DNA from: Microbacterium hydrocarbonoxydans
GTDB lineage: Bacteria > Actinomycetota > Actinomycetes > Actinomycetales > Microbacteriaceae
Assembly: GCF_900105205.1 (NCBI RefSeq)
Contig: NZ_FNSQ01000005.1
Coordinates: forward strand, 3,100,001 to 3,164,000
DNA: 64,000 nucleotides
Direction: 5' to 3'
The notes beneath the pieces are model-generated. The model made no database searches, had not been told where the DNA came from, and saw only the letters and a program-made list of their open reading frames with translations. Positions 17,111 to 25,948 of the stretch are shown here, piece by piece (position 1 is the first letter of the stretch; every line of letters starts with the position of its first letter). Made by a program: the position numbers and the translations under genes.

Positions 17111-18280
17111 TCAGCTCCGCTCCCCCGGATCGGCGAGGAGATCGGCGAAGGCCAGCTCCGCCGCACCGATCAGCAGGCGGTCCGCGCCGAGCGCGGCCTG
17201 GCGGATCTGCAGCCCTTCGGCACTTTCGGACATGGCGAGCTCGGCGACGGCATCCGCGATCTGCACACCGCGCAGCTCCGCGAGAGTGGCGAGGAACCCG
17301 CCGAGGACGATGAGCGCGGGGTTGAGCACGTTCACGGCGTTCGCGAGCGCGCTTGCGAGTACGTGCGACTGCCGGGTGATCTCCTCGGTGACGGTCGACG
17401 ACTCGGCCGCGGACAGTGCGGTGTCGAGCGTCTCGTCGTCCGCAGCCTCCAGGCCCACCGCGTCGAGCAGCAGCCGACGGCTCACCTCCGCCTCCAGCAC
17501 GCCGTCGGCGGTGCGGCGGTCCTCGTCGGCGGAGATGCGCGGCCGGTTCTGGCCGAACTCCCCCGCGTAGCCACCCGCCCCGGCGACCGGCCGCCCGTGG
17601 ATGACGAGACCGCCGCCGATGCCCGACGCCCCGCCGTTCAGGTAGACGATGTCGTCGATGCCACGGCCGGCGCCGTACCGGTGCTCGGCGATGGCTCCGA
17701 GGGTCGCATCGTTGTCGACGACGGTCGGCAGCGAGGTCGCTGTCGCCACGAGCTCGGCCAGCGGCACGTCCGCCCATTCGAGGTGAGGGGCGTTGCGCAC
17801 CACTCCGTCGGAGGAGCGGACGAGCCCCGGCACCGCGATCCCGATCGCTTCGACCCGGGAATCGGCGAGCGGACCGCGTCGCCAGGCGGCGATCCGATCG
17901 ACGATCGTCGCGGCCACGGCGTCGGGCGTGGGCAGCGCCTCGTTCAGCAGGCGCTCTCGGACGAGGATTCCGCGATCGAGCCCGACCGCGGCGAGCTCGA
18001 TCGCATCCACCTCGGGGTTCACCGCGATCGCGACCACGTTGGCCGATGCCGTCACGACGGGAGAAGGGCGACCGACGCGGCCGGGGACGTCCGGCACCCG
18101 CTCGTCGACGAGTCCCCGCTGCACGAGCTCGGCGACGAGGTCGGCGATCGTGGAGCGGTTGAGCCCCGTCCGCTCGGTCAGCGCCGCTCTGGACTGCGCG
18201 CCGTCCTCGTGCACCAGGCGCAGGATGCGGGCGAGATTGTTCGCGCGGGTGCCCGGTGCGGGAGTCGGGGAGGACGGCAT
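17111..18280 (-). CDS. xylR: ROK-family repressor, probable xylose regulator XylR
   Basis: 389 residues. The N-terminal winged helix ('SRAALTERTGLNRSTIADLV', about 28-48) is followed by a ROK sugar-binding domain: 'DNDATLGAIAEHRYGAGRG', then 'GGASGIGGGLVIHGRPVAGAGGYAGEFGQ'. The ExGH zinc/catalytic motif of true ROK kinases is altered to GEFGQ, as in repressors. It is transcribed divergently from xylA across 86 bp containing a GTTGTG/CACAAC palindrome. In actinobacteria and bacilli this arrangement belongs to XylR, which releases DNA when xylose binds. The symbol rests on family and context. Confidence 0.85.
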   Translation of the reverse strand: MPSSPTPAPGTRANNLARILRLVHEDGAQSRAALTERTGLNRSTIADLVAELVQRGLVDERVPDVPGRVGRPSPVVTASANVVAIAVNPEVDAIELAAVGLDRGILVRERLLNEALPTPDAVAATIVDRIAAWRRGPLADSRVEAIGIAVPGLVRSSDGVVRNAPHLEWADVPLAELVATATSLPTVVDNDATLGAIAEHRYGAGRGIDDIVYLNGGASGIGGGLVIHGRPVAGAGGYAGEFGQNRPRISADEDRRTADGVLEAEVSRRLLLDAVGLEAADDETLDTALSAAESSTVTEEITRQSHVLASALANAVNVLNPALIVLGGFLATLAELRGVQIADAVAELAMSESAEGLQIRQAALGADRLLIGAAELAFADLLADPGERS

Positions 18281-18289
18281 CCCTTCACT

Positions 18290-18311
18290 GTAGGGGCTGG
18301 ACGCCCCCTAC
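18290..18311. promoter_or_regulatory. GC-rich inverted repeat in xylR-xylA intergenic region
   Basis: Seven-base arms (GTAGGGG / CCCCTAC) flank an eight-base spacer just upstream of the xylR start. It could be a leader hairpin for xylR or a second protein-binding site. Confidence 0.35.
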
Positions 18312-18323
18312 GTCATGAGATAT

Positions 18324-18338
18324 GTTGTGAAGCACAAC
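18324..18338. promoter_or_regulatory. Candidate XylR operator (GTTGTG-aag-CACAAC)
   Basis: A perfect 6-3-6 palindrome centred between the divergent xylR and xylA genes, 29 bp before the xylA start. ROK repressors typically bind AT-rich palindromes with GTT/AAC arms near the promoter they control, and no better symmetric site is seen in the 86-bp gap. Confidence 0.55.
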
Positions 18339-18366
18339 TTATTCGATGACCTGCACAGGAGCAGCC

Positions 18367-19554
18367 ATGACCACCCCCACCCGTGATGACAAGTTCTCCT
18401 TCGGCCTGTGGACCGTCGGCTACAACGGCGCCGACCCGTTCGGCGGCCCCACGCGCCCGGCGCTCGACGTGGTGCACGCCGTCGAGAAGCTCGCCGAGCT
18501 CGGCGCCTATGGACTCACGTTCCACGACGACGACCTGTTCGCCTTCGGATCGACGGATGCCGAGCGCCAGAGCCAGATCGACCGCCTCAAGGGCGCACTC
18601 GCCGACACGGGTCTCGTGGTACCGATGGTCACGACCAACCTGTTCAGCGCGCCGATCTTCAAGGACGGCGGCTTCACCTCGAACGACCGCGATGTTCGCC
18701 GCTACGCCCTGCGCAAGGTGTTCCGTCAGCTCGACCTCGGAGCCGAGCTCGGCGCCAAGACGTTCGTGATGTGGGGTGGTCGCGAGGGAGCGGAGTACGA
18801 CTCCGCGAAGGACATCCGTCAGGCGCTGGAGCGCTATCGCGAGGCCGTCAACCTGCTCGGCGACTACGTCACCGACAAGGGCTACGACATCCGCTTCGCG
18901 ATCGAGCCGAAGCCGAACGAGCCCCGCGGCGACATCCTGCTGCCGACGCTGGGCCACGCGATCGCCTTCATCGACTCGCTCGAGCGCCCTGAGCTCGTCG
19001 GCGTGAACCCCGAGGTCGGCCACGAGCAGATGGCCGGACTCAACTTCACCGCGGGCATCGCGCAGGCACTGTTCCACGGCAAGCTCTTCCACATCGATCT
19101 CAACGGCCAGCGCGGCATCAAGTACGACCAGGACCTCGTCTTCGGACACGGCGACCTGCACAACGCCTTCTCGCTCGTCGACCTGCTCGAGAACGGCGGC
19201 CCCGGTGGAGTGCCCGCCTACGACGGCCCCCGCCACTTCGACTACAAGCCGAGCCGCACCGAAGACGAGAAGGGCGTGTGGGAGTCGGCCGCAGCGAACA
19301 TGCGCACCTACCTGCTGCTCAAGGAGCGCGCAGCGGCATTCCGCGCCGACCCAGAGGTGCAGGAGGCGCTCGCCGCCGCCCGCGTCGACGAGCTCTCGAC
19401 GCCGACCCTCAACCCCGGAGAGAGCTACGACGACTTCCTCGCCGACCGCTCGGCGTATGAGGACTTCGACGCGAACGCCTACTTCGGCGGCAAGGGCTTC
19501 GGCTTCGTCCGGCTGCAGCAGCTCGCGACCGAGCACCTGCTCGGCGCCCGCTGA
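18367..19554 (+). CDS. xylA: Xylose isomerase
   Basis: 395 residues from the ATG at 18367, preceded by AGGAG. This is the short actinobacterial (class I) enzyme, which converts D-xylose to D-xylulose and uses two divalent metals. The catalytic base H53 lies in 'TFHDDDLF', the metal ligand E180 and K182 in '[12 protein letters not shown]', and the second metal site in '[14 protein letters not shown]' and 'HIDLNGQRG'. It is divergent from xylR, with xylB five bases downstream, forming the usual xylAB pair. Confidence 0.97.
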   Translation: MTTPTRDDKFSFGLWTVGYNGADPFGGPTRPALDVVHAVEKLAELGAYGLTFHDDDLFAFGSTDAERQSQIDRLKGALADTGLVVPMVTTNLFSAPIFKDGGFTSNDRDVRRYALRKVFRQLDLGAELGAKTFVMWGGREGAEYDSAKDIRQALERYREAVNLLGDYVTDKGYDIRFAIEPKPNEPRGDILLPTLGHAIAFIDSLERPELVGVNPEVGHEQMAGLNFTAGIAQALFHGKLFHIDLNGQRGIKYDQDLVFGHGDLHNAFSLVDLLENGGPGGVPAYDGPRHFDYKPSRTEDEKGVWESAAANMRTYLLLKERAAAFRADPEVQEALAAARVDELSTPTLNPGESYDDFLADRSAYEDFDANAYFGGKGFGFVRLQQLATEHLLGAR

Positions 19555-19559
19555 TCGTC

Positions 19560-20845
19560 ATGCCACTGGTTCTCGGGTCGACTCGTCGACCCAGTCGTGC
19601 AAGGTCGTGGTGGTCGACACCGCGACCGGATCCGTCGTCCGCTCGGGCCGGGCGGCGCACCCGGACGGGACGTCCGTCGACCCCGAGGCCTGGTGGCGCG
19701 CCCTCCAGGCGGCGATCGAGGACGCCGGCTCACTCGATGACATCGCCGCCTGGTCGATCGGCGGACAGCAGCACGGACTCGTCGCACTGGACGAGTCCGG
19801 TCGCGTCATCCGCGACGCGCTGCTGTGGAACGACACCCGCTCCGCAGGTGCCGCCCTGGACCTCATCGACGAGTTCGGCGCGGATGCCCTCGCGGAGCGC
19901 ACGGGGCTCGTGCCCGTGGCATCCTTCACCGTCACGAAGCTGCGCTGGCTGCACGATCACGAGCCGGAGAACGCCGCGAGAGTCGCGGCCGTCGCTCTGC
20001 CGCACGACTGGCTCACCTGGCGGCTGCGCGGATTCGGACCGGAGAACCCCGTGCTCGATGAGCTCGTCACCGACCGGTCGGATGCGTCAGGCACCGGGTA
20101 CTGGAATCCGCGGACCGGGGAGTACGACCGCGAGCTGCTGGTGGCCGCCCTCGGACACGACGCCGTGCTGCCTCGTGTACTGGGCCACGACCAAGAGGTG
20201 ACGGATGCCCAGGGTCGACGGGTCGGACCCGGAGCCGGTGACAATGCCGCAGCGGCGTTCGGACTGGGTGCGGCCCCCGGCGACGTCGTCGTGTCGATCG
20301 GGACCTCCGGCACGGTGTGCGCGATCAGCACGGACGCGGTCGGCGACCCGAGCGGGACCGTCGCCGGATTCGCCGACGCCACGGGGAACTTCCTGCCGCT
20401 CGTCGCGACCCTCAACGCCGCTCGCGTGGTCGATGTGACGGCCGCGCTGCTGGGAGTGACGCATTCCGAGTTCAGCGACCTGGCGCTGCAGGCGCAGCCG
20501 GGCGCGGGCGGGCTGACGCTGCTGCCCTACTTCGAGGGCGAGCGGACGCCGAACCTGCCGGATGCCACGGCATCCCTCTCCGGCATGACGCTCGCCTCGA
20601 CGACCAGGGAGAACCTCGCCAGGGCTGCCGTGGAGGGGATGCTGCGCGGGCTCGGCGCGGGCCTCGATGCGCTGCGGGCGCTCGGCATCCCCCTCGGAAG
20701 AGCTCTGCTGATCGGCGGTGGCGCGCAGTCCGAGGCCGTGCGGCGGATCGCACCCGAGGTGCTCGGGCTGTCCGTCGAGGTGCCGGAGCCCGGTGAGTAC
20801 GTCGCGCTCGGCGCCGCACGCCAGGCCGCGGCGCTCGTGGATTGA
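19560..20845 (+). CDS. xylB: Xylulokinase with apparent frameshift at codon 6
   Basis: FGGY-family kinase making xylulose 5-phosphate; about 430 residues if repaired. An ATG five bases after the xylA stop gives MPLVLG and then leaves the frame. The expected continuation '[14 protein letters not shown]' (the phosphate-binding start of XylB) is read from the codon at 19577 in another frame. One G missing from the GGG run at 19575-19577 explains this exactly. The rest is intact: '[13 protein letters not shown]', '[12 protein letters not shown]' (catalytic Asp), '[12 protein letters not shown]' and '[14 protein letters not shown]'. The only in-frame alternative near the start is GTG at 19607, which would lose the N-terminal strand. 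It is either a sequencing error or a recent mutation. Confidence 0.85.
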
Positions 20846-20857
20846 GGAGATCTCCTC

Positions 20858-20894
20858 GTCGGGAGGACGAGTTCGGTGCATCCGTCCTCCCGAC
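20858..20894. terminator. Bidirectional hairpin between xylB and the converging dehydrogenase gene
   Basis: A perfect 12-bp stem (GTCGGGAGGACG / CGTCCTCCCGAC) with a 13-base loop follows the xylB stop. A 14-base palindrome (GAGGAGATCTCCTC, 20844-20857) directly precedes it. The two genes converge here, so the structure probably ends transcription from both sides. Confidence 0.6.
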
Positions 20895-20947
20895 GCAGAG
20901 TTCTCCTCCCGAACGGGTGACGGACCGGCGCGAGGGACCGGATGCCG

Positions 20948-22009
20948 TCAGCCGGCGAGCACCCTGGCGTCGCGCTGCGCGATGATGCTCAGCTCCGCCG
21001 CCGCGAACGCATGTGACTGCGTCATCGCCCGCTCGGTGCGGTCGAGGCAGTCGCGGATCAGCTGCCCGAAGAAGGGGAACCCCGTCTTTCCCTTCGCGTC
21101 GAAGCGGAACTGCCCGTCCTGATCGACGAGCAGCACCTGCCCGCCGCCGTTGTCGGTCGTGATGTCGGTGTACTTGCGCAGCTCGATGTACCCGTCCGTG
21201 CCCAGCAGTATCGTGCGCCCGTCCCCGAACACATCGAGCCCGGCCGGGGTGAACCAGTCCACGCGCACGTAGCCTGTCGCGCCGTTGTCGAGCACGACGT
21301 GCGCGTCGCCGAAGTCCTGCAGTCCCGGCGTCTCGGGATGCGCGTAATTGGCCACGGTGGAGCTGACGATCTCGCCCGACGTGGCGCCCGTGTAGTACAG
21401 CATCTGCTCGAAGTTGTGGCTGCCGATGTCGCAGATGATGCCGCCGTACTGCTGGGGATCATAGAACCAGTCCGGTCGCCCGGAGCCGATCCGGTGCGGA
21501 CCGAACGAGGCGACCTGCAGCACCCGGCCGATCGCCCCCTGATCGATCAGCTGTCCCGCGAGGATCGCCGCCTCCGAGTGCACCCGCTCGCCGTAGTACA
21601 CGGCGAACTTCCGACCGGTGCGGTCGACGGCGTCGCGCGCGGCCGCGAGACCCTCCATCGTCGTGATCGCGGGCTTGTCGGCGAAGAAGTCCTTGCCTGC
21701 CTCGAGCACGCGGACCCCGAGCGGAGCGCGCTGATTCGCGATGGATGCGCTCGCCACCAGCCGCACGTCGGGATCGTCGAGCACCTCGCGCTCGCTCGCG
21801 GCCGCGCGTGCCTGCGGGAATCGCGCGATGAAGTCCGCGACCTTCACAGGATCCGGGTCGAACACCAGTGAGAGAGTGGCGCCGGCCTCGATCAGCTGCT
21901 CGACCATGCCGACGATATGGCCGTGGTCGAGCCCCACGGCGGCGAAGACGAACCCGCCGGGGCCGACGACAGGCTCGGGCAGCGGGTCGAAGGTGTAGTC
22001 GCGGGTCAT
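20948..22009 (-). CDS. Gfo/Idh/MocA-family oxidoreductase (third gene of operon)
   Basis: 353 residues from the ATG at 22009, which overlaps the cupin stop (ATGA). The N-terminal Rossmann region is atypical: 'FVFAAVGLDHGHIVGMVEQL' replaces the common GxGxxA start, with His-Gly-His in the nucleotide loop. The substrate half has 'DFFADKPAITTMEG' (the D-K-P version of the catalytic EKP motif) and 'GGIICDIGSHNFEQMLYYTG', the conserved G-x-x-x-D-x-x-x-H catalytic region. It is probably an NAD(P)-dependent sugar or inositol-type dehydrogenase. It forms a three-gene unit with the cupin and a second family member, under the divergent LacI regulator at 23965. Confidence 0.85.
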   Translation of the reverse strand: MTRDYTFDPLPEPVVGPGGFVFAAVGLDHGHIVGMVEQLIEAGATLSLVFDPDPVKVADFIARFPQARAAASEREVLDDPDVRLVASASIANQRAPLGVRVLEAGKDFFADKPAITTMEGLAAARDAVDRTGRKFAVYYGERVHSEAAILAGQLIDQGAIGRVLQVASFGPHRIGSGRPDWFYDPQQYGGIICDIGSHNFEQMLYYTGATSGEIVSSTVANYAHPETPGLQDFGDAHVVLDNGATGYVRVDWFTPAGLDVFGDGRTILLGTDGYIELRKYTDITTDNGGGQVLLVDQDGQFRFDAKGKTGFPFFGQLIRDCLDRTERAMTQSHAFAAAELSIIAQRDARVLAG

Positions 22010-22734
22010 CGGCCGGTCTCCTCGTCGCTCAGCTCGTAGGTGCGCAGTCGGCCGCACATCCCGAATCCCCGCTCCCCCACCGAGGGTACGGCCTCGTGCA
22101 CGCGGGCGTCTGCGAGGTGGAGGACGGAGCCGGATGCCACGGCCTCAGCGAGCTCGAGAGACCGCTCGGCCTGAGCGAGCGGACGCGCGCGCACGAGGTC
22201 GCCCCACTCCACGGCTCGCTCGCGCACGCGAGCACCGGCGGCACGATGGAAGGCCTCGAGCTGTGCCCGGTCACCGGTGAGAACAGCATCCCGCAGCGTC
22301 TCGAAACCGAAGACCGCCAGGTCACGGCGACGCGATGCGCGCTCGGCCCGGCCGTCCGAGTCGCCGAGATCCGCCGCCGCAGCATAGGCCTCTGCGTCGG
22401 CGACGACGTCGGCGGGGAAGGTCATCACGGCGTCCCCCGCCTCAGGCAGCCCCGCATTGCTCATCAGCACGACCACCTGCAGATCGCCGTGGTTCACGGC
22501 TCTGTGGATCGTGCCGGGCGTGAACCACACGACGCCGCCCGGTGCGAGCGACGTCTCGCGGAACCCGTCGGCGTCGATCGACTGCAGCGCCCCACGGCCG
22601 GAGATCACCACATAGGCCTCGGTCGACACGAGGTGCATGTGCGGGCTCCCGCCGCAGACGCCGTCAGCGGCGGCATCCGCATAGACGTCGAGATGCGACA
22701 GCGACGTGCCGCCGGGGAACGAGGATGCGGTCAT
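22006..22734 (-). CDS. Cupin-domain protein, sugar-related
   Basis: 242 residues. The first 100 form a cupin barrel: 'GSPHMHLVSTEAYVVISGRG' holds the usual G-x5-HxH-x3,4-E-x6-G metal motif in a slightly altered form, and 'PGGVVWFTPGTIHRAVNHGD' is the second motif with its histidine. The C-terminal 130 residues are helical and Arg/Ala-rich, with no recognised domain. Its start overlaps the preceding dehydrogenase gene and its stop overlaps the next one, so all three are made together. It may be a sugar isomerase, lactonase or epimerase-like step between two oxidations. Confidence 0.75.
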   Translation of the reverse strand: MTASSFPGGTSLSHLDVYADAAADGVCGGSPHMHLVSTEAYVVISGRGALQSIDADGFRETSLAPGGVVWFTPGTIHRAVNHGDLQVVVLMSNAGLPEAGDAVMTFPADVVADAEAYAAAADLGDSDGRAERASRRRDLAVFGFETLRDAVLTGDRAQLEAFHRAAGARVRERAVEWGDLVRARPLAQAERSLELAEAVASGSVLHLADARVHEAVPSVGERGFGMCGRLRTYELSDEETGR

Positions 22735-23861
22735 GACGCCGCCTCGATCAGCGACGTGCTCTTCTCGAAGAAGTGCGGGGCGACCGAGACGAGGTGGCCG
22801 GCGCGATAGTAGGGGTCGGATGCCGCAATGGGCAGCGCGACGAACCGCCGCTCGAATCCTGCCTGGTAGATGGCCGTCACCACTTCGACGGCATTCCGGC
22901 CATCCGCCCCATCGGCGATCGGGCGCCGACCCTCCCTCGTCGCAGCCAGCAGATCCCCGATCTGGCCGGCATGCCCGACGTGCGTCAGCGGAGTGCGCCC
23001 CTCGACGAGTGCGCGGATGCGGGAGACGACGTCCTCGTCCCCGCTCTCTTCCGGAAAGCCGTCCGCCCGCGCACGCTCCGCGGAGACCGCGAAAGGCAGC
23101 GACACCCGGGCGTTCGCGCCCTGGATCACGATGCCCTGCTCCTGGCCGTGATGCACGACCGAGCTCGTCAGCTGCGCGAGCCCCCGGTCGTAGCGGAGGA
23201 TCGCGACCGAGAGATCCTCGACCTCGGCGTTGTCATGCTGCGCGTTCGCGAGCATCGCGGTGATCTCGGTCGGACGACCGAGCAGCCACAGCAGCAGATC
23301 GATGTGATGGATCGCGTGGTTGAGCGTGCATCCGCCGCCCTCCTTCTCCCACGTGCCGCGCCACCAGAGGTCGTAGTACGCCAGCCCTCGCCACCAGGCG
23401 GAGTCGACGTCGACGTGCGAGATCGAGCCGAGGAGACCGGAGTCGACGACGTCCTTCAGCGCGGCGAGGTCGTCGCGGAACCGGTTCTGTGCGACGACCG
23501 ACAGGATCCGGCCCGACCGCTCCTGCGCCGCGAGCATCGCATCGCACTCCTCGAGCGAGGGGGCCATCGGCTTCTCCACGAGCACGTCGATGCCGGCATC
23601 GAGCGCCGCGATCGCGAGCGCCGCGTGGGTCGAGGGAGGCGTCGCGATGCTGACGAGGTCGAGGTCGGCCTGCGCGAGCATGTGCAGCGGGTCGTCGAAC
23701 GCGACAGCGCCGACGAGGCCGAGATCGGCCGCCTTCTGCGCGGCTTTGCCCGGAACCACGTCCGCGAGCGCTGTGATCTCACAGTCCTCCGGGAACGCGA
23801 GGTACCCGGCGATGTGGGCGTCGGCTATGCCGCCGGTGCCGATGATCCCGACCTTGCGCAT
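22731..23861 (-). CDS. Gfo/Idh/MocA-family oxidoreductase (first gene of operon)
   Basis: 376 residues with GAGGAG before the ATG at 23861. The Rossmann motif is 'VGIIGTGGIADAHIAGYL', 'DVLVEKPMAPSLEE' carries the catalytic lysine, and 'EKEGGGCTLNHAIHHIDLLLW' is the substrate-binding loop with the conserved Asp and His. Members oxidise a sugar hydroxyl with NAD(P). It is the promoter-proximal gene of the dehydrogenase-cupin-dehydrogenase operon and is divergent from a LacI regulator, with a perfect 8-bp inverted repeat between them. Confidence 0.88.
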   Translation of the reverse strand: MRKVGIIGTGGIADAHIAGYLAFPEDCEITALADVVPGKAAQKAADLGLVGAVAFDDPLHMLAQADLDLVSIATPPSTHAALAIAALDAGIDVLVEKPMAPSLEECDAMLAAQERSGRILSVVAQNRFRDDLAALKDVVDSGLLGSISHVDVDSAWWRGLAYYDLWWRGTWEKEGGGCTLNHAIHHIDLLLWLLGRPTEITAMLANAQHDNAEVEDLSVAILRYDRGLAQLTSSVVHHGQEQGIVIQGANARVSLPFAVSAERARADGFPEESGDEDVVSRIRALVEGRTPLTHVGHAGQIGDLLAATREGRRPIADGADGRNAVEVVTAIYQAGFERRFVALPIAASDPYYRAGHLVSVAPHFFEKSTSLIEAAS

Positions 23862-23888
23862 GCTGCACTCCTCACTGAGTCGAACCGT

Positions 23889-23913
23889 TACTACGTATTA
23901 CTAAGACGTAGTA
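23889..23913. promoter_or_regulatory. Candidate LacI-family operator between divergent genes
   Basis: Perfect eight-base arms TACTACGT / ACGTAGTA are separated by nine bases, inside the 103-bp region between the dehydrogenase operon and the LacI gene. A TATCGATA palindrome follows at 23919-23926. The AT-rich composition stands out from the surroundings and suits a promoter-operator. Confidence 0.55.
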
Positions 23914-23964
23914 GATAGTATCGATACGCGGTCCCGTTCCGTCAAGCCCGAGAGGAGGGATGCC

Positions 23965-24951
23965 GTGGAGAAGCGCCCGACCAGCCACGACGTGGCCCAC
24001 CTCGCAGGGGTCTCGCAGTCGACCGTCTCTTTCGTCTTCACCGGGCGCACCGGCATCTCCGAGGCGACCCGCCAGAGAGTACTCCGCGCCGCGACCGAGC
24101 TGAACTACCGCCCGAACCTCGCCGCCCGCTCGATGCGCACGCAGCGCACCGGGCGTCTGGCGGTCGTGGTGCCGATCGCCACCATGAATCCCCTCACGCT
24201 CCTGTCCGGCGCGGTATCCGCAGCACGCGACGAGGGATACGTCGTCGAGGTCGTCAGTCTTCCCGAGCCGATCGAGGCGCGTGCCGACCGTCTGTCCGAG
24301 GTCGTCGACTCCGGCCAGTACGAGGGAGTGCTCTCCTTCACCCCGGTGCCCGAGGTCGACACGACGCCGACCGCGACCGTCGTGCTCGCCGTCGGCGAGT
24401 TCGACGAGGCGATGCACATGACCGGGGAGTTCACCGACGCGCGCCCGATCGTCGAGATGATCGAGCACCTCGCCACGCTCGGCCATCGCCGCTTCCTGCA
24501 CCTCGCCGGCGACGAGGACTTCCCCTCGGCTCGTGCCAGGCGGGCTGCCTACCTCGACACCGTCGGACGACTCGGGCTCGACTCGCTCGGCGTCGCGGAG
24601 GGCGACTGGAGCGGCACGGCGGGCGAGACAGCGATCGCCGCACTGCCCGATGATGCGCCGCCTCTCGCCGTGATCGCCGCCAACGACGTGATCGCCGCCG
24701 GCGCCATCAGAGCGGCCACTCGCCGAGGATGGCGACTGCCCGGCGATGTCGCCGTGACGGGCTGGGACGACCTGCACCAGAGCGCTTTCCTCGTCCCGTC
24801 GCTCACCAGCGTCGCGCAGGATCGCGAGCGCCTCGGCGCGTACTCGATGCAGCGGCTGATCGCCGCCGTCCGCGGTGGCGACGAACCGGAGCGGCCGACC
24901 GATCTGCTCACCGTCGTCTGGCGTGAGTCGACAGAATCCCCGCAACAGTAA
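23965..24951 (+). CDS. LacI-family transcriptional regulator of the dehydrogenase-cupin operon
   Basis: 328 residues from a GTG start nine bases after AGGAGG; the nearby ATG at 23960 is in another frame. The helix-turn-helix 'TSHDVAHLAGVSQSTVSFVF' and hinge 'NYRPNLAARSMRTQRTGRL' are standard. The periplasmic-binding-like core includes 'GHRRFLHLAGDEDFPSARAR' and 'AVTGWDDLHQSAFLVPSLT'. The recognition helix has S-Q-S-T-V-S-F instead of the commoner V-S-x-x-T-V-S-R, consistent with a non-canonical operator (TACTACGT arms). It is followed after 23 bp by the 2-hydroxyacid dehydrogenase gene. Confidence 0.9.
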   Translation: MEKRPTSHDVAHLAGVSQSTVSFVFTGRTGISEATRQRVLRAATELNYRPNLAARSMRTQRTGRLAVVVPIATMNPLTLLSGAVSAARDEGYVVEVVSLPEPIEARADRLSEVVDSGQYEGVLSFTPVPEVDTTPTATVVLAVGEFDEAMHMTGEFTDARPIVEMIEHLATLGHRRFLHLAGDEDFPSARARRAAYLDTVGRLGLDSLGVAEGDWSGTAGETAIAALPDDAPPLAVIAANDVIAAGAIRAATRRGWRLPGDVAVTGWDDLHQSAFLVPSLTSVAQDRERLGAYSMQRLIAAVRGGDEPERPTDLLTVVWRESTESPQQ

Positions 24952-24974
24952 GAGACCGTGACCTGGAGGCGCGC

Positions 24975-25910
24975 ATGAAGATCCTGATCCCGAACACCAT
25001 CGAGCTCGCCCTGACGGCCGACGTCGAGAGCGTCGTCTACGACATCGACGAGCCGATCCCCGCCGAGCATCGTGACGCGGAGGTTTTGGTCGCCTGGCAC
25101 AACTCCGCGTCGTGGCTGCAGGAGGCCGCCCGCGCTCTGCCCGACCTTCGGCTCGTCCAGGCTCTCGCCTCGGGAGCCGATGTGGTGCTGGGCGCCGGCT
25201 TCGGCGACGACGTGCGCATCTGCTCCGGCCGCTCACTGCACGACGGCCCGGTCGCCGAGCACGCGCTGGCGCTGATCCTGAGCGCGGTGCGACGGCTGGA
25301 TCGGTTGCGCGATGCGCAGCGCGATCATCGCTGGGACGAGGAGTTCATCGACGAGCAGAGCGCACCAGGCACCCGCGCGCAGCACACGCTCGCCGGGGCT
25401 GCGGTCACCATCTGGGGCTTCGGATCCATCGCCGCGACCCTCGCTCCCCTGCTGACGGCGCTCGGCGCCGAGGTGCAGGGCATCGCACGTACCGCGGGAG
25501 AGCGGTCGGGGTTCCCCGTGCACGCCGATGCGGATGCCGCGGCGATCCTCGCCGACACCGATGTCCTCGTGTCGATCCTCCCCGCCACCGACAACACCGC
25601 GGATCTGTTCGACGCGACGGTCTTCGGCGCCCTCAAGCCAGGTGCCGCCTTCGTGAACGTCGGCAGAGGGGCCACCGTCGACGAGCGGGCACTGGTCGAC
25701 GCTCTCGAATCGGGGCAGCTGCGCGCGGCGGCCGTCGACGTCATGAAGTCCGAGCCGCTTCCGGCATCCGACCCGCTCTGGGACGCGCCGAACCTCCTGA
25801 TCACCCCGCACATCGCCGGGAACCGACCGGTCGGCGCCGCGCGACTGGTCGACGACAACGTCAGACGCCTGCTCGCGGGCGAGCCTCTTCTCAATCAGGT
25901 GCGCCCGTAG
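24975..25910 (+). CDS. D-isomer-specific 2-hydroxyacid dehydrogenase
   Basis: 311 residues. The NAD-binding domain in the centre has 'VTIWGFGSIAATLAPLL'. Catalytic residues are the Arg of 'NVGRGATVDERALV', the Glu of 'MKSEPLPASDPLW' and the His of 'ITPHIAGNRP'. The N-terminal catalytic domain is shortened compared with the full-length family (about 330-400 residues). The substrate could be glyoxylate, hydroxypyruvate or a sugar-derived 2-ketoacid. It is probably cotranscribed with the LacI gene upstream. Confidence 0.88.
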   Translation: MKILIPNTIELALTADVESVVYDIDEPIPAEHRDAEVLVAWHNSASWLQEAARALPDLRLVQALASGADVVLGAGFGDDVRICSGRSLHDGPVAEHALALILSAVRRLDRLRDAQRDHRWDEEFIDEQSAPGTRAQHTLAGAAVTIWGFGSIAATLAPLLTALGAEVQGIARTAGERSGFPVHADADAAAILADTDVLVSILPATDNTADLFDATVFGALKPGAAFVNVGRGATVDERALVDALESGQLRAAAVDVMKSEPLPASDPLWDAPNLLITPHIAGNRPVGAARLVDDNVRRLLAGEPLLNQVRP

Positions 25911-25948
25911 GGGTGGACAGCGCGCGCCTACCGGCGCATGCTGATCGC

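Noticed and set aside
19205..19560. Open frame upstream of xylB taken as an extended N-terminus
   Set aside because: It overlaps the xylA 3' end in another frame and gives Arg/Ser-rich sequence unlike any kinase; the frame is open only because of GC bias.
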